54,984 nt of DNA from positions 1 to 54,984 of IMG/VR virus record IMGVR_UViG_3300048016_000081, one strand, 5' to 3'. The stretch's first letter is position 1. Each line of letters opens with the position of its first letter. The stretch is from a virus. The notes below the pieces were generated by a model. The model saw only the letters and a list, made by a program, of their open reading frames with translations, ran no database searches and had not been told where the DNA came from. Shown one piece after another: positions 1 to 9,331 of the stretch. The position numbers and the translations under genes are program-made.

Positions 1-38
1 GATGTATCGGCGGAAAAAATTGTGATTGAGTTAGTCAT
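1..38 (-). CDS. Duplicate 5' end of the 144-residue protein encoded at 54461-54895
   Basis: These 38 bases repeat the first codons (MTNSITIFSADT) of the gene complete at the other end of the window. It is not a separate gene: on the circle the two ends are the same locus. The start codon is at 36-38 on the minus strand, with GGAG eight bases upstream. Confidence 0.9.
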   Translation of the reverse strand, partial: MTNSITIFSADT

Positions 39-127
39 GAAAATACTCCAGTTAAGTTGCTTGATTGTGTGCACTCAGAATCAAATACACACAAAGAAGC
101 CGCTTGCTCATAACAAGCGAACTTGAG
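1..127. repeat. Terminal direct repeat, left copy (circular contig overlap)
   Basis: Bases 1-127 are identical to 54858-54984. The exact length of 127 suggests an assembler k-mer overlap on a circular or circularly permuted molecule, not a biological terminal repeat. The repeat contains the 5' end of the leftward gene starting at 54895 (here 38) and its leader, with a CGCTTG / CAAGCG inverted repeat at 101-106 and 114-119. Confidence 0.95.
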
Positions 128-554
128 ACGGATTTTGCTGTTCTTGGTATCCGTGTGGTTGACCTCATCGCCCGTTTTACAGTCGGCGCTACTGACACTA
201 GGCATTACTCCCCTAGTGATTTAACGTGGTGGGACTCTTACCCCTCTACACGTTTCGCAGTGCCGTACAGATACCCATAGTGCTGTATCTTGGCTTTGCC
301 GTGTCACTAGGACGCGGATGCTTACCAGATGGGCATAGATAATCCCCCCATCAAGTCACTGTGTAATGGATGCTAACCCCCCACATAGTGCTGTTCACGA
401 ACGTAGATTTTTAATGAATTACCGCCTGAGCAAACTATGCTTTCCATGCGCTACCTACTCTGAGCCACAAAGGGCTGAATCGTACGGCGCGTTACTCACA
501 CAATGAACTGTTATCAGCGGGTAAAACTGCGATCAGTCTCACTATTTGGTGGGG

Positions 555-618
555 CGGTAGGTTTGCACCATATCGACCCCTTCCACTACTAGGTGGCACG
601 GTAGGTTCGGGCGGTAGG
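555..618 (+). repeat. Three CGGTAGG repeats in a G-rich block
   Basis: CGGTAGG occurs at 555-561, 599-605 and 612-618; the first two extend to CGGTAGGTT. The surrounding strand is strongly G-rich up to about 630 and followed by a C-run near 645-651. This resembles short iterons or a protein-binding cluster in the divergent intergenic region. No function can be assigned from sequence alone. Confidence 0.55.
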
Positions 619-888
619 GGTAGGGGGAGGGCCACGTGCCAGAGACCCCCCGGCCTATATTTACATATGCCACACACAACAAAGGTCATTTTTTGACTAT
701 ATACACACAATCGCCACACGTTGTAAACTTATTCCGCCCCATTGAATACTTAACCCACCCTATACTCCAAACCGTGCAGCTGTCAAACCGGCGTAATGGG
801 GATGGAGAACTTGGTTATTTTCCGGTTTTCATGCCAAGGCCAACGAAACGGCAGGCGAGCTTCTTACCCATTGCTGTACATTTCAAAT

Positions 889-905
889 GTGTGTACCATA
901 CACAC
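889..905. promoter_or_regulatory. Operator-like palindrome upstream of the rightward arm
   Basis: GTGTGTA (889-895), spacer CCA, TACACAC (899-905) form a perfect 7-bp inverted repeat ending 25 bases before the first rightward start codon. The position suits a repressor/activator site or an mRNA hairpin. The half-site TACACAC recurs in other leaders of this genome. Confidence 0.5.
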
Positions 906-930
906 GTCATCAACCAACTAGGAGTTTTAT

Positions 931-1077
931 ATGGCCAGCAAAATGCCCGCAGCCCTCATGGCTAAGTTCAAAGGCAAGGAAACCAAGAAGGAAGAGAAAG
1001 CTGAGAAGAAGATGCCTCCAGCTATGTACAAAAAAGGCGAGATGAAAGAAGCCGCCAAAACAGCAAAGAAAAAATAA
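931..1077 (+). CDS. Small lysine-rich protein, 48 residues
   Basis: First gene of the rightward arm. It starts with ATG after an AGGAG site at 920-924 and encodes a very basic, alanine/lysine-rich peptide (starts MASKMPAALMAKFKG; ends in a Lys run). About one third of residues are Lys, with many Glu, so it is probably unstructured or helical. Similar short Lys/Glu-rich proteins are common at this place in environmental podophages, from memory. One base separates its stop from the next start. Function unknown; nucleic-acid binding is only a guess from charge. Confidence 0.75.
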   Translation: MASKMPAALMAKFKGKETKKEEKAEKKMPPAMYKKGEMKEAAKTAKKK

Positions 1078-1078
1078 T

Positions 1079-1354
1079 ATGACTACCCTCAAGCTAGAGC
1101 TCACCATTCAAGAAATCGACATGGCCTTCGTTCTGTTTCAAGCTGCCCGTCAGGCGCAGTACACATACGACGAAGTCAACACGCTGATGCGCAAAATCCA
1201 AGAGCAGGGCAAACCCCAGTTGGAAGCATTGGCTGTCAAAGCGGAAACTCCGCCCCCAGCTCCGAAGGTGCGTAAGCCACGTGAACCCAAAGCAGTCCCA
1301 GTGGTAGCAGTGGACCCAGCTCTGCCAGACCTCAGTGACTTGAAGCTCGACTAA
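1079..1354 (+). CDS. Hypothetical protein with acidic tail, 91 residues
   Basis: An N-terminal predicted alpha/beta segment (about 1-55) is followed by a Pro/Lys/Ala-rich linker and an Asp-rich C-terminus ending DLSDLKLD. That acidic, hydrophobic-ended tail resembles the tail of the probable ssDNA-binding protein at 34258-35187, hinting at a shared docking motif; this is inference. The stop overlaps the next start (TAATG). Confidence 0.75.
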   Translation: MTTLKLELTIQEIDMAFVLFQAARQAQYTYDEVNTLMRKIQEQGKPQLEALAVKAETPPPAPKVRKPREPKAVPVVAVDPALPDLSDLKLD

Positions 1355-1485
1355 TGAAACGCTACAACTTCTTCCTCCCCGAACAGGTTGTGGCTGCTCT
1401 ACGCGCAGAAGCAGAGCGCACTGGGCTGACCATGTCTGAACTGATTCGACGCATCTTGACCGACGGGTTGAAGAAGTATGAGTAA
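1354..1485 (+). CDS. Ribbon-helix-helix (CopG/Arc-like) DNA-binding protein, 43 residues
   Basis: The whole protein fits one RHH domain: a short strand near residues 2-8 (KRYNFFL), helix A (PEQVVAALRAEAERTG) and helix B after the turn (TMSELIRRILTDGL). RHH proteins bind DNA as dimers through the paired N-terminal strands and usually act as repressors; some small phage RHH proteins work in packaging. It overlaps the previous stop by one base and the next start by eight, so it is translated in one operon with the terminase-type genes. It may autoregulate this arm (inference). Confidence 0.8.
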   Translation: MKRYNFFLPEQVVAALRAEAERTGLTMSELIRRILTDGLKKYE

Positions 1486-1969
1486 CGACTTAGACCACTT
1501 CGCGGACTTCACCGAGTTCGCGCTCTCACCTCAATCCAGCGAACCTCATGTCACCCTAGACATCCCGCCCCAGTTGGTGTGGGAGTGCGCTGCGGGGCTG
1601 GAGAATCCGACCGACGTAGCAGCTCGCTTTGGTTTCGCTGGTGAGAAGTGGGAGCGCTTACAACAGTGGCCGCCGTTCATACACGCGGTTCAGAACCAAC
1701 GCGCTGAGTTTGAGCGCAATGGCATGACGTTCCGGCTCAAGGCCGGTCTGATGGCTGAAGAGATGATGAGCCAGATGTTCAAGCAGGCCATCGCCAACGA
1801 CACGTCAATCATGCAGAAGCTGAGTGTGTTCAACTCACTCGTGGATGTTGCTGGCTTGAAGCCTGACAAGAAGGCCGTGGACACAAACGTGCAGGCCGCA
1901 CCGAAGTTCAGTATCACGATCAACATTCCGCAGGCACAAGGCCCAGCTCCAATCACAATCGACGCATGA
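1478..1969 (+). CDS. Putative terminase small subunit, 163 residues
   Basis: The protein sits directly upstream of the large terminase region. It has a helical central part with an HTH-like stretch near residues 35-60 (ENPTDVAARFGFAGEKW), a helical oligomerisation-type segment (about 85-125), and a C-terminal beta-rich tail (KFSITINIPQAQGP). This order fits small terminase subunits, which recognise the packaging site and regulate the large subunit. No family signature is decisive, so the call rests mainly on context. It overlaps both neighbours by a few bases. Confidence 0.6.
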   Translation: MSNDLDHFADFTEFALSPQSSEPHVTLDIPPQLVWECAAGLENPTDVAARFGFAGEKWERLQQWPPFIHAVQNQRAEFERNGMTFRLKAGLMAEEMMSQMFKQAIANDTSIMQKLSVFNSLVDVAGLKPDKKAVDTNVQAAPKFSITINIPQAQGPAPITIDA

Positions 1970-2124
1970 ACTACAACGGCAATCTTACTCAGGGGCTGGT
2001 TGACGAGCTACTGGCAGTCATCCATAAATACGACGAGACGCTATTGCTCCCTACTGCACTTGGCTGTCTTGAGTTAGTTAAACAGCAGCTTATCCAAGAC
2101 CACATGGGCGACATAGATGGCTAA
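1966..2124 (+). CDS. Hypothetical protein, 52 residues
   Basis: Starts on an ATGA overlap with the previous stop and runs to TAA at 2122-2124. It is a mostly helical, mildly acidic peptide (MNYNGNLTQGLVDELLAVIH at the start). Its 3' end overlaps an upstream ATG (2117) of the endonuclease frame. Function not recognised. Confidence 0.65.
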   Translation: MNYNGNLTQGLVDELLAVIHKYDETLLLPTALGCLELVKQQLIQDHMGDIDG

Positions 2125-2125
2125 A

Positions 2126-2145
2126 ATAGGGTATAATACCCCTAT
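2126..2145 (+). promoter_or_regulatory. Hairpin with embedded TATAAT at the endonuclease start
   Basis: ATAGGGTATAATACCCCTAT is an inverted repeat (GGGTAT / ATACCC with one central A, extending outward with one extra C). It contains a perfect -10 hexamer, TATAAT, at 2132-2137. A weak -35 (GCGACA, 2108-2113) lies 18 bases upstream. The right arm covers the ATG at 2144. Read-through RNA could fold and hide the start, whereas RNA starting at this promoter would lack the left arm. Confidence 0.5.
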
Positions 2146-2752
2146 GGAAGAAACTCTAAACTCCGGCGTGTACCTAATTCGCAATGTCTACACCAAAGAC
2201 GCGTATGTTGGGTCTGCGCACGACTTCACTAAACGCTGGCGGCTGCATCGAATCAACCTTGACGCTAGGCGGCACCACTCTCGGATACTGCAAAATGCAT
2301 GGAACAAGTATGGCGCTGATGCTTTTGAGTGGGTTGTTCTAGCGCGCTGTCCAAAGAACGCCGTGCTCGCGGCTGAGCAGGTTTGGTTAGACCAGCTTAC
2401 TGCTAAATACAACGTGTGCCGGGTAGCGGGGTCTCGTGCAGGGACTAAAAATACCGATGCTCAGAATGCTAGGATTTCGGAAAAAGCGAAAGCTCGTTGG
2501 GCAGACCCCGCGTTCAAAGCCAAGATTTCCTTAGCGGCAAAACAAAACGCCGTGCGTGGGGCACGTATTCAGCTCCATGGGACGGAGAGAATGATTACTT
2601 TTTTGGGTGAGACCAAGACCTTGTCCGCATGGAGCGTCAGCACAGGTGTGAAGCGAGAGACTATTGCGTATCGACTTAATGCAGGGCATCCTGTTGAAAT
2701 TGCATTGAGCACATCCAAACTACCCAAAGGGCCAAAGAAATGTCCGCAGTAA
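2144..2752 (+). CDS. Free-standing GIY-YIG homing endonuclease, 202 residues
   Basis: The N-terminus carries the family motif as GVY (residues 8-10) and YVG (21-23), followed by the Arg-containing helix (FTKRWRLHR) and the conserved Glu helix near AAEQVWLDQL. The middle has NUMOD3-like repeats (ISEKAKARWADPAFKAKIS). The C-terminus looks like a small helix-turn-helix (LSAWSVSTGVKRETIAYRL) that would help DNA recognition. Such enzymes cut a specific allele and spread by repair. It sits between the terminase genes without splitting them and overlaps the terminase start by 13 bases. The ATG at 2144 was preferred over one at 2117 because the domain begins here. Confidence 0.85.
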   Translation: MEETLNSGVYLIRNVYTKDAYVGSAHDFTKRWRLHRINLDARRHHSRILQNAWNKYGADAFEWVVLARCPKNAVLAAEQVWLDQLTAKYNVCRVAGSRAGTKNTDAQNARISEKAKARWADPAFKAKISLAAKQNAVRGARIQLHGTERMITFLGETKTLSAWSVSTGVKRETIAYRLNAGHPVEIALSTSKLPKGPKKCPQ

Positions 2753-4185
2753 ATTACACCCCCGTACCCTCAGTGGTGCCGTATCTTTTGTCTGACAAGT
2801 TTCAGTCCTTTATCGTTGGTCCTGTAGGTTCCACGAAGACTACAGCTAGCCTTATGAAAATACCCATGGAGGCCAAAAAGATGGCTCCATGTGCTGATGG
2901 AATCCGTCGTAGCCGATGTGCTGTTGTGCGAAACACGCGTCAGATGTTGCTTGACTCAACCATCAAAGACTTCTTAAATCTGTTCCCAGAAGGGGACGCA
3001 GGCGATTACCACCGCACAGAACTTCGGTTTACGTTGAAGTTTGATGATGTTGAGTGTGATATCTTGTTTCGCGGACTTGACGACGCCAATGACGTACGTC
3101 GTTTGCTTTCATTGCAGCTTTCTTTTGCTATGGTGGACGAGGTTCGTGAGATTAATCCAGACGTGTACGATGCGCTGACGGGTCGACTCGGGCGATACCC
3201 AAACGGCATGCTAGTGCCGCACCGCCCTGAGTGGGGGGTGGATGAAAAAGGCAACCCCATTCAAGGGTGCGTAGATGATGACGGTAACCAGATGAAGAAG
3301 GTCTGGGGGGCAACTAACCCCGCTGACGCTGATTCGTTTTGGGAAAAACATTTGTCCGACTACGACGAAGAAAAAGTTCATGTGACAATCCAGCCGTCTG
3401 GGTTGAGCCAAGAAGCAGACTGGGTACAACATCTACCATCCAATTACTATGAAGACTTGATTGTTGGTAAGTCTGAAGACTGGATTGACGTGTATATCCA
3501 CGGCCACTGGGGGCGTTCTCTCTCGGGCCAGCCAGTATTTAAGGCGTTTGACCGAAGCATCCATGTCTCCAAGCAACCACTAAATCACATCAAACTCCAG
3601 ACCCACCCACTCATAATTGGGCACGACTTTGGGCTTACGCCGTCTTGCACGATTAGCCAAGTCGATGCTCAGGGTAGGCTGCTCACTTTTGCAGACCTGA
3701 CGTCAGATGGTATGGGGGAGGTGCGTTTTATTCGGGAAAAGCTAAAACCCTTGCTAGCTAACCGGTTCCCGGGCATGAACGTCATTGTTATCGGTGACCC
3801 TGCTGGCACGCAGCGGGCTCAGACTGATGAGCGCTCGGTATTCGACATTCTCAAACAAGAGGGGTTCCGAGTCATCCCAGCCAAGACAAACAGTATTGTT
3901 TCTCGGGTCAACGCAGTGGATAAATTCCTTACCCGGACGGTGGACGGTAAACCCGGGCATTTGATCGACCCGAGCTGTACAAATTTAATTGCTGCACTTC
4001 GGGGCGGATATAGGTATAAAATCCGCAAGAACGGCGAAACAGATGACACACCTGAAAAAAATTCGCACTCCCACATTGCAGATGCCCATCAGTACGCGTG
4101 TCTGCACGCAGATGGAAACGTCACAGGCGATGTTTGGGCTCGTAAGGCAGTAGCGGTACAGAAATCCAACTATGTATGGACCTGA
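2740..4185 (+). CDS. terL: Terminase large subunit, 481 residues
   Basis: DNA-packaging motor: an N-terminal ATPase and C-terminal RNase H-fold nuclease. The Walker A loop is GPVGSTKT (27-34), unusual in having Ser where Gly is common. Walker B ends at Asp133-Glu134 (FAMVDE). Nuclease aspartates are visible at 296 (IIGHDFG), 353 (VIGDPAG) and 448 (HIADAHQY). Length is normal for the family. It begins inside the end of the endonuclease gene and is followed after 48 bases by the portal gene. The subunit docks on the portal at the capsid vertex. Confidence 0.93.
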   Translation: MSAVNYTPVPSVVPYLLSDKFQSFIVGPVGSTKTTASLMKIPMEAKKMAPCADGIRRSRCAVVRNTRQMLLDSTIKDFLNLFPEGDAGDYHRTELRFTLKFDDVECDILFRGLDDANDVRRLLSLQLSFAMVDEVREINPDVYDALTGRLGRYPNGMLVPHRPEWGVDEKGNPIQGCVDDDGNQMKKVWGATNPADADSFWEKHLSDYDEEKVHVTIQPSGLSQEADWVQHLPSNYYEDLIVGKSEDWIDVYIHGHWGRSLSGQPVFKAFDRSIHVSKQPLNHIKLQTHPLIIGHDFGLTPSCTISQVDAQGRLLTFADLTSDGMGEVRFIREKLKPLLANRFPGMNVIVIGDPAGTQRAQTDERSVFDILKQEGFRVIPAKTNSIVSRVNAVDKFLTRTVDGKPGHLIDPSCTNLIAALRGGYRYKIRKNGETDDTPEKNSHSHIADAHQYACLHADGNVTGDVWARKAVAVQKSNYVWT

Positions 4186-4233
4186 TACTGAAACTGTGCC
4201 ATAGTATTCCCATTCGCACAAAGTGACGCACAT

Positions 4234-6380
<2,147 letters not shown>

Positions 6381-6384
<4 letters not shown>

Positions 6385-6408
6385 CAACGCTAAAATGTTG
6401 TACATAAT
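6381..6408 (+). promoter_or_regulatory. Predicted sigma70 promoter after the portal gene
   Basis: TTGACA (6381-6386, perfect -35), 16-base spacer, CATAAT (6403-6408, five of six -10 matches). It overlaps the portal stop codon and precedes the small gene at 6434, so it could boost scaffold and capsid transcription. Confidence 0.55.
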
Positions 6409-6433
6409 CGTATTAACCTAACGGAGTAATCCC

Positions 6434-6625
6434 ATGCAAGCAATCAACCCAATGGAAAAGCGCGGCGCTGAGTACAAGCAAGAATCAGCCAAGACCGACG
6501 GCATGTCTAAAGGCCCAGCCTCTCAAGGCAACGGCGGCTCCGACGGCGGCATCTTCGCTACCCTGAAGCGCGGCGGCAAAGAAGTGGCCCAAGAGTCTGC
6601 GAAGACTGACGGCATGTGTAAATAA
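6434..6625 (+). CDS. Small protein with a repeated QESAKTDGM motif, 63 residues
   Basis: Preceded by a good site (GGAG, 6422-6425) and the predicted promoter at 6381-6408. The motif QESAKTDGM appears twice, around residues 16-25 and 53-61, flanking a Gly/Ser-rich centre. The protein is hydrophilic with no membrane segment. It lies between portal and scaffold, so a virion or assembly role is possible, but no family is recognised. Confidence 0.7.
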   Translation: MQAINPMEKRGAEYKQESAKTDGMSKGPASQGNGGSDGGIFATLKRGGKEVAQESAKTDGMCK

Positions 6626-6627
6626 AA

Positions 6628-6858
6628 ATGGTGCGAGTTGACGAGCGTGTAGCTCGTTGCCTTACACTACTGAAAACGCAAGAGTTCCAACCACTGGTAG
6701 AATTCATGCAAAAGCAGCACGCAGACACGCTAATGCGCCTGTGTGAAGCAAGAGATAAAGATGAAATGCTCCGACTGCAAGGTCGGGCGTTGCAGGTCAA
6801 GGATTTCCTTGACCTTGTCGATGAAGGTAGCACTTTGTTGACTAAAACCCGTAGATGA
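6628..6858 (+). CDS. Hypothetical helical protein, 76 residues, possibly frameshifted
   Basis: A helix-rich, charged protein starting two bases after the previous stop and lacking an obvious ribosome binding site. Near its end (ACTAAAACCC, 6841-6850) a +1 slip would join it to an open stretch reaching a stop at 6953-6955. That would replace the last three residues with a further ~34 that include several Trp and Arg/Lys residues. It could be a real C-terminal extension, an assembly indel or coincidence. Position suggests a capsid-assembly accessory protein. Confidence 0.6.
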   Translation: MVRVDERVARCLTLLKTQEFQPLVEFMQKQHADTLMRLCEARDKDEMLRLQGRALQVKDFLDLVDEGSTLLTKTRR

Positions 6859-6975
6859 AGAGCTTACCCGCAAGGGCGCTTGGAATCAAAAATTAACCGT
6901 AGTAGCTGACCGTAAGCGTGAGTGGGCACACCGTAACTGGAGCCCTCCAGCGTAGTCGGAGCGAAGGAGATAGAG

Positions 6976-7938
6976 ATGTCATTGCCTCGTGCTGTTCAAC
7001 AGCAAGTTGAAGAAGCTGACGCGCTTGTCGCGAACATGAATGGAACCCAACCCGTTAACCCGGAAACTGGCGAACCGATCATTACAGACCCTCAACCTAA
7101 TCCTGAACCACAACCGCAGAATGTCTCGCCAGAGCCAGAAGCGAAGCCAGCGGTGTCCGAAGAAACGTGGGAACAGAAGTACCACACTCTGAAGGGCAAG
7201 TTTGACGCTGAGGTGCCTCGTCTATATGCACAAGTTCGAGAGATGAATGGTCAACTGACCAGCCTGACCTCTGAGCTAGCTGTAGCCAAAGCAACTCAAG
7301 CCCAACCTGTACCGGCCTCGACTCCGTCTCTAATCACTGAACAAGACAAAGAAGCATTTGGCTCCGACTTGATCGACTTGATTGAGCGAGCAACTGAAGC
7401 AAAGATGGCGGGCAGCCGCAGTCTTGAAGCCCAGTTGACCGCGGAGATCGCCGAACTGAAGGGCAAGCTAGGTAATGTGACTGAGCGCCAAGTAGTGTCT
7501 GATAAGGACCGCTACGAAAGCTCTCTGACAACCGCAGTACCAGATTGGCAAGCCCTGAATGTGGACCAAGGTTTCTTGAATTGGTTAGCGGAAGTGGACC
7601 CCGTTTACGGTATGCCCCGCCAATACGCGCTCACAAACGCGTACGAAGCACTGGATGCAGCCCGTACCGCCACGATCTTTAACCAGTACAAGAAGTCTGT
7701 AACGCCACCAGCGCAACAGTCGAACAACCGTGCCGATCTTCAGCGTCAAGTAGCACCGACCCGCTCGCGTACGTCGCCAGCTCCTACAAATCCAAACGTG
7801 GACAAGCGTGTTTATACCCAACAGGATATTGACTCGTTCTACTCGGAATGGAGACGTGGGTTCATCGACGAGGCAGAAGCGGTGCAGATTGAAAAAGATA
7901 TCCATGCCGCCACCGTCGAAGGACGCATTCGCTACTAA
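6976..7938 (+). CDS. Putative scaffolding protein, 320 residues
   Basis: Located between portal and major capsid genes, with a strong GAAGGAG site upstream. Composition is typical of scaffolds: a Pro/Glu-rich disordered N-terminus (about 20-65), then a predicted coiled-coil stretch (WEQKYHTLKGKFDAEVPRL and following) and a basic C-terminal region ending in a short helical domain (QDIDSFYSEWRRG) suited to coat binding. Scaffolds direct procapsid assembly and leave before or during packaging. The call is from position and composition rather than a unique motif. Confidence 0.75.
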   Translation: MSLPRAVQQQVEEADALVANMNGTQPVNPETGEPIITDPQPNPEPQPQNVSPEPEAKPAVSEETWEQKYHTLKGKFDAEVPRLYAQVREMNGQLTSLTSELAVAKATQAQPVPASTPSLITEQDKEAFGSDLIDLIERATEAKMAGSRSLEAQLTAEIAELKGKLGNVTERQVVSDKDRYESSLTTAVPDWQALNVDQGFLNWLAEVDPVYGMPRQYALTNAYEALDAARTATIFNQYKKSVTPPAQQSNNRADLQRQVAPTRSRTSPAPTNPNVDKRVYTQQDIDSFYSEWRRGFIDEAEAVQIEKDIHAATVEGRIRY

Positions 7939-7957
7939 GCAAGCAACCTAGACATGG

Positions 7958-7980
7958 CGGTTCAAACCAAACCGTTTTTT
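7958..7980 (+). terminator. Weak intrinsic terminator before the capsid gene
   Basis: CGGTT (7958-7962), seven-base loop, AACCG (7970-7974) and six T residues. The short stem suggests partial termination or RNA processing between scaffold and capsid genes. Confidence 0.4.
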
Positions 7981-7998
7981 AACTGAAAGAGGACCTCC

Positions 7999-9021
7999 AT
8001 GTCTACAATCACCGCAGCAGCAGCCTATCCCATTAACTCTGGTGGTTTCAACACCCCCGGCGGCCAAGTAGCGTACTCCGGTACTGCTTACTCTGGCTCG
8101 TTCATTCCAGCCCTCTGGTCTGGCAAGTTGGCCCAGAAGTTCTACGCAGCCACCGTGTTCGGCGAAATCGCTAACACTGACTGGCAAGGCGACATCACTG
8201 GTATGGGTGACACTGTCATCATCAACACCATCCCTTCGATCACAATCAACAGCTACTCTGTTGGCCAAAACTTGGCTTACGAAGTTCCAGCTCCAAGCAC
8301 AATCACTTTGGTGATCAACAAGGGTAAGTACTTTGGTGTGAACGTGAACAACGTGTTGGAATTGCAAGCCAAGCCAAAGTTGATGGACATGTTCACCAAC
8401 GACGCCGCTATGCAAATGAAGATCAACATCGACAAAGACGTCATGTACACGAACTTCAACCAAGGCGACGCAGCTAACCAAGGTGCCACTGCTGGTGCTA
8501 TCTCTGGTGGCTACAACCTCGGTACCGATCTGGCTGCCGTGACTTTGACTGCTTCTAACATCTTGTCTAGCATCACTGCTTTGTCAAGCGTGTTGGATGA
8601 AGCCAACGTGCCCGAGACAGACCGCTGGCTCATCATCACCCCAACAGAGCGTCAAATCTTGATGCAATCGAACTTGGCTCAAGCCCAGTTCATGGGTGAC
8701 GCGTCTAGCGTTCTGCGCAACGGCAAGATCGGCATGATCGATCGCTTCACTGTGTACGTGTCCAACTTGGTCCCACGTGGTGCAGCTGGTAAGACTTGGA
8801 TGAACCCCAACACTGGTACTGACGCTACATTGACATCCGCTGTCAAGCGCCACGCCATCTTGGCCGGCCACAAGTCTGCGATCACTTTCGCATCTCAGAT
8901 CGCTAAGGTCGAGAGCTTGCAGAACCCCAACGACTTCGGTACATTGGTGCGCGGCTTGAACGTGTACGGTACTCAAGTGGCTCAAGCTAAAGGCTTGGCA
9001 CTGTTGGTCGCCGCAGGTTAA
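7999..9021 (+). CDS. Major capsid protein, 340 residues
   Basis: The shell protein, HK97-fold by context. It follows the scaffold gene, has the expected size, a strong GAGG site, and codon use unlike most neighbours (dominated by TTG for Leu and AAC for Asn), typical of very highly expressed genes. Recognisable coat features include the N-terminal FIPALWSGKLAQKFYAATVF region and central LIITPTERQILMQ. A strong terminator follows directly, consistent with a high-copy transcript. Confidence 0.9.
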   Translation: MSTITAAAAYPINSGGFNTPGGQVAYSGTAYSGSFIPALWSGKLAQKFYAATVFGEIANTDWQGDITGMGDTVIINTIPSITINSYSVGQNLAYEVPAPSTITLVINKGKYFGVNVNNVLELQAKPKLMDMFTNDAAMQMKINIDKDVMYTNFNQGDAANQGATAGAISGGYNLGTDLAAVTLTASNILSSITALSSVLDEANVPETDRWLIITPTERQILMQSNLAQAQFMGDASSVLRNGKIGMIDRFTVYVSNLVPRGAAGKTWMNPNTGTDATLTSAVKRHAILAGHKSAITFASQIAKVESLQNPNDFGTLVRGLNVYGTQVAQAKGLALLVAAG

Positions 9022-9038
9022 TCGCTTCCCCAAGCGTC

Positions 9039-9063
9039 GTAGGGGCTTCGGCCCCTACTTTTT
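9039..9063 (+). terminator. Strong rho-independent terminator after the capsid gene
   Basis: GTAGGGGC (9039-9046), TTCG tetraloop, GCCCCTAC (9051-9058), then five T residues. It separates the capsid transcript from the tail genes. Confidence 0.93.
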
Positions 9064-9081
9064 AACCTTTAGGAGAACGAC

Positions 9082-9324
9082 ATGGCGATTATTGACGACT
9101 TGATTTCCAGCGGTTTATCTCTGCCCCAAGCACAGCAAGTGATTCTTGAAGACACTACAAACGCTGTCGACGGCTTGGTAGCAGCTGGTTTTTCACCTAC
9201 CGCAGCAGCAGCTATGGCAGGATTGGATGCAGGCACCTCAAACGGCGCTGAACTGGTCCGGCAAGGTATCTGGGCTGGTACCCAAGTTCCCGCAATCACA
9301 GCTGCACTCGCAGTAACACCGTAA
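9082..9324 (+). CDS. Small hydrophilic protein, 80 residues
   Basis: Begins after an AGGAG site (9071-9075) just past the capsid terminator. Ala/Gly/Thr-rich, with a helix-turn-helix-like pattern (LISSGLSLPQAQQVILED, then LVAAGFSPTAAAAMAGL): two similar helical hairpins. It may be a minor virion or head-completion protein from location; no family is recognised. Confidence 0.75.
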   Translation: MAIIDDLISSGLSLPQAQQVILEDTTNAVDGLVAAGFSPTAAAAMAGLDAGTSNGAELVRQGIWAGTQVPAITAALAVTP

Positions 9325-9331
9325 GGCGAAC

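Larger units (their letters stand above)
39..930. other. Divergent noncoding region between the two transcription arms
   Basis: About 890 bases separate the leftward gene starting at 38 (54895) from the rightward gene starting at 931. No open frame here looks like protein. Visible structure: CGCTTG/CAAGCG inverted repeat (101-119), G-rich block with three CGGTAGG copies (555-618), a TATACACAC stretch near 699-706, and a 7-bp palindrome at 889-905. Early promoters for both arms are expected here, but no convincing sigma70 pair with correct spacing was found. It could also hold a packaging or replication signal. Confidence 0.7.

Noticed and set aside
421-490. tRNA-like stretch on the minus strand (contains GTGGCTCAGAGTAGGTAGCGC)
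   Set aside because: Resembles a D-arm, but no matching anticodon stem, T-loop (GTTCRANNC) or acceptor stem could be formed.
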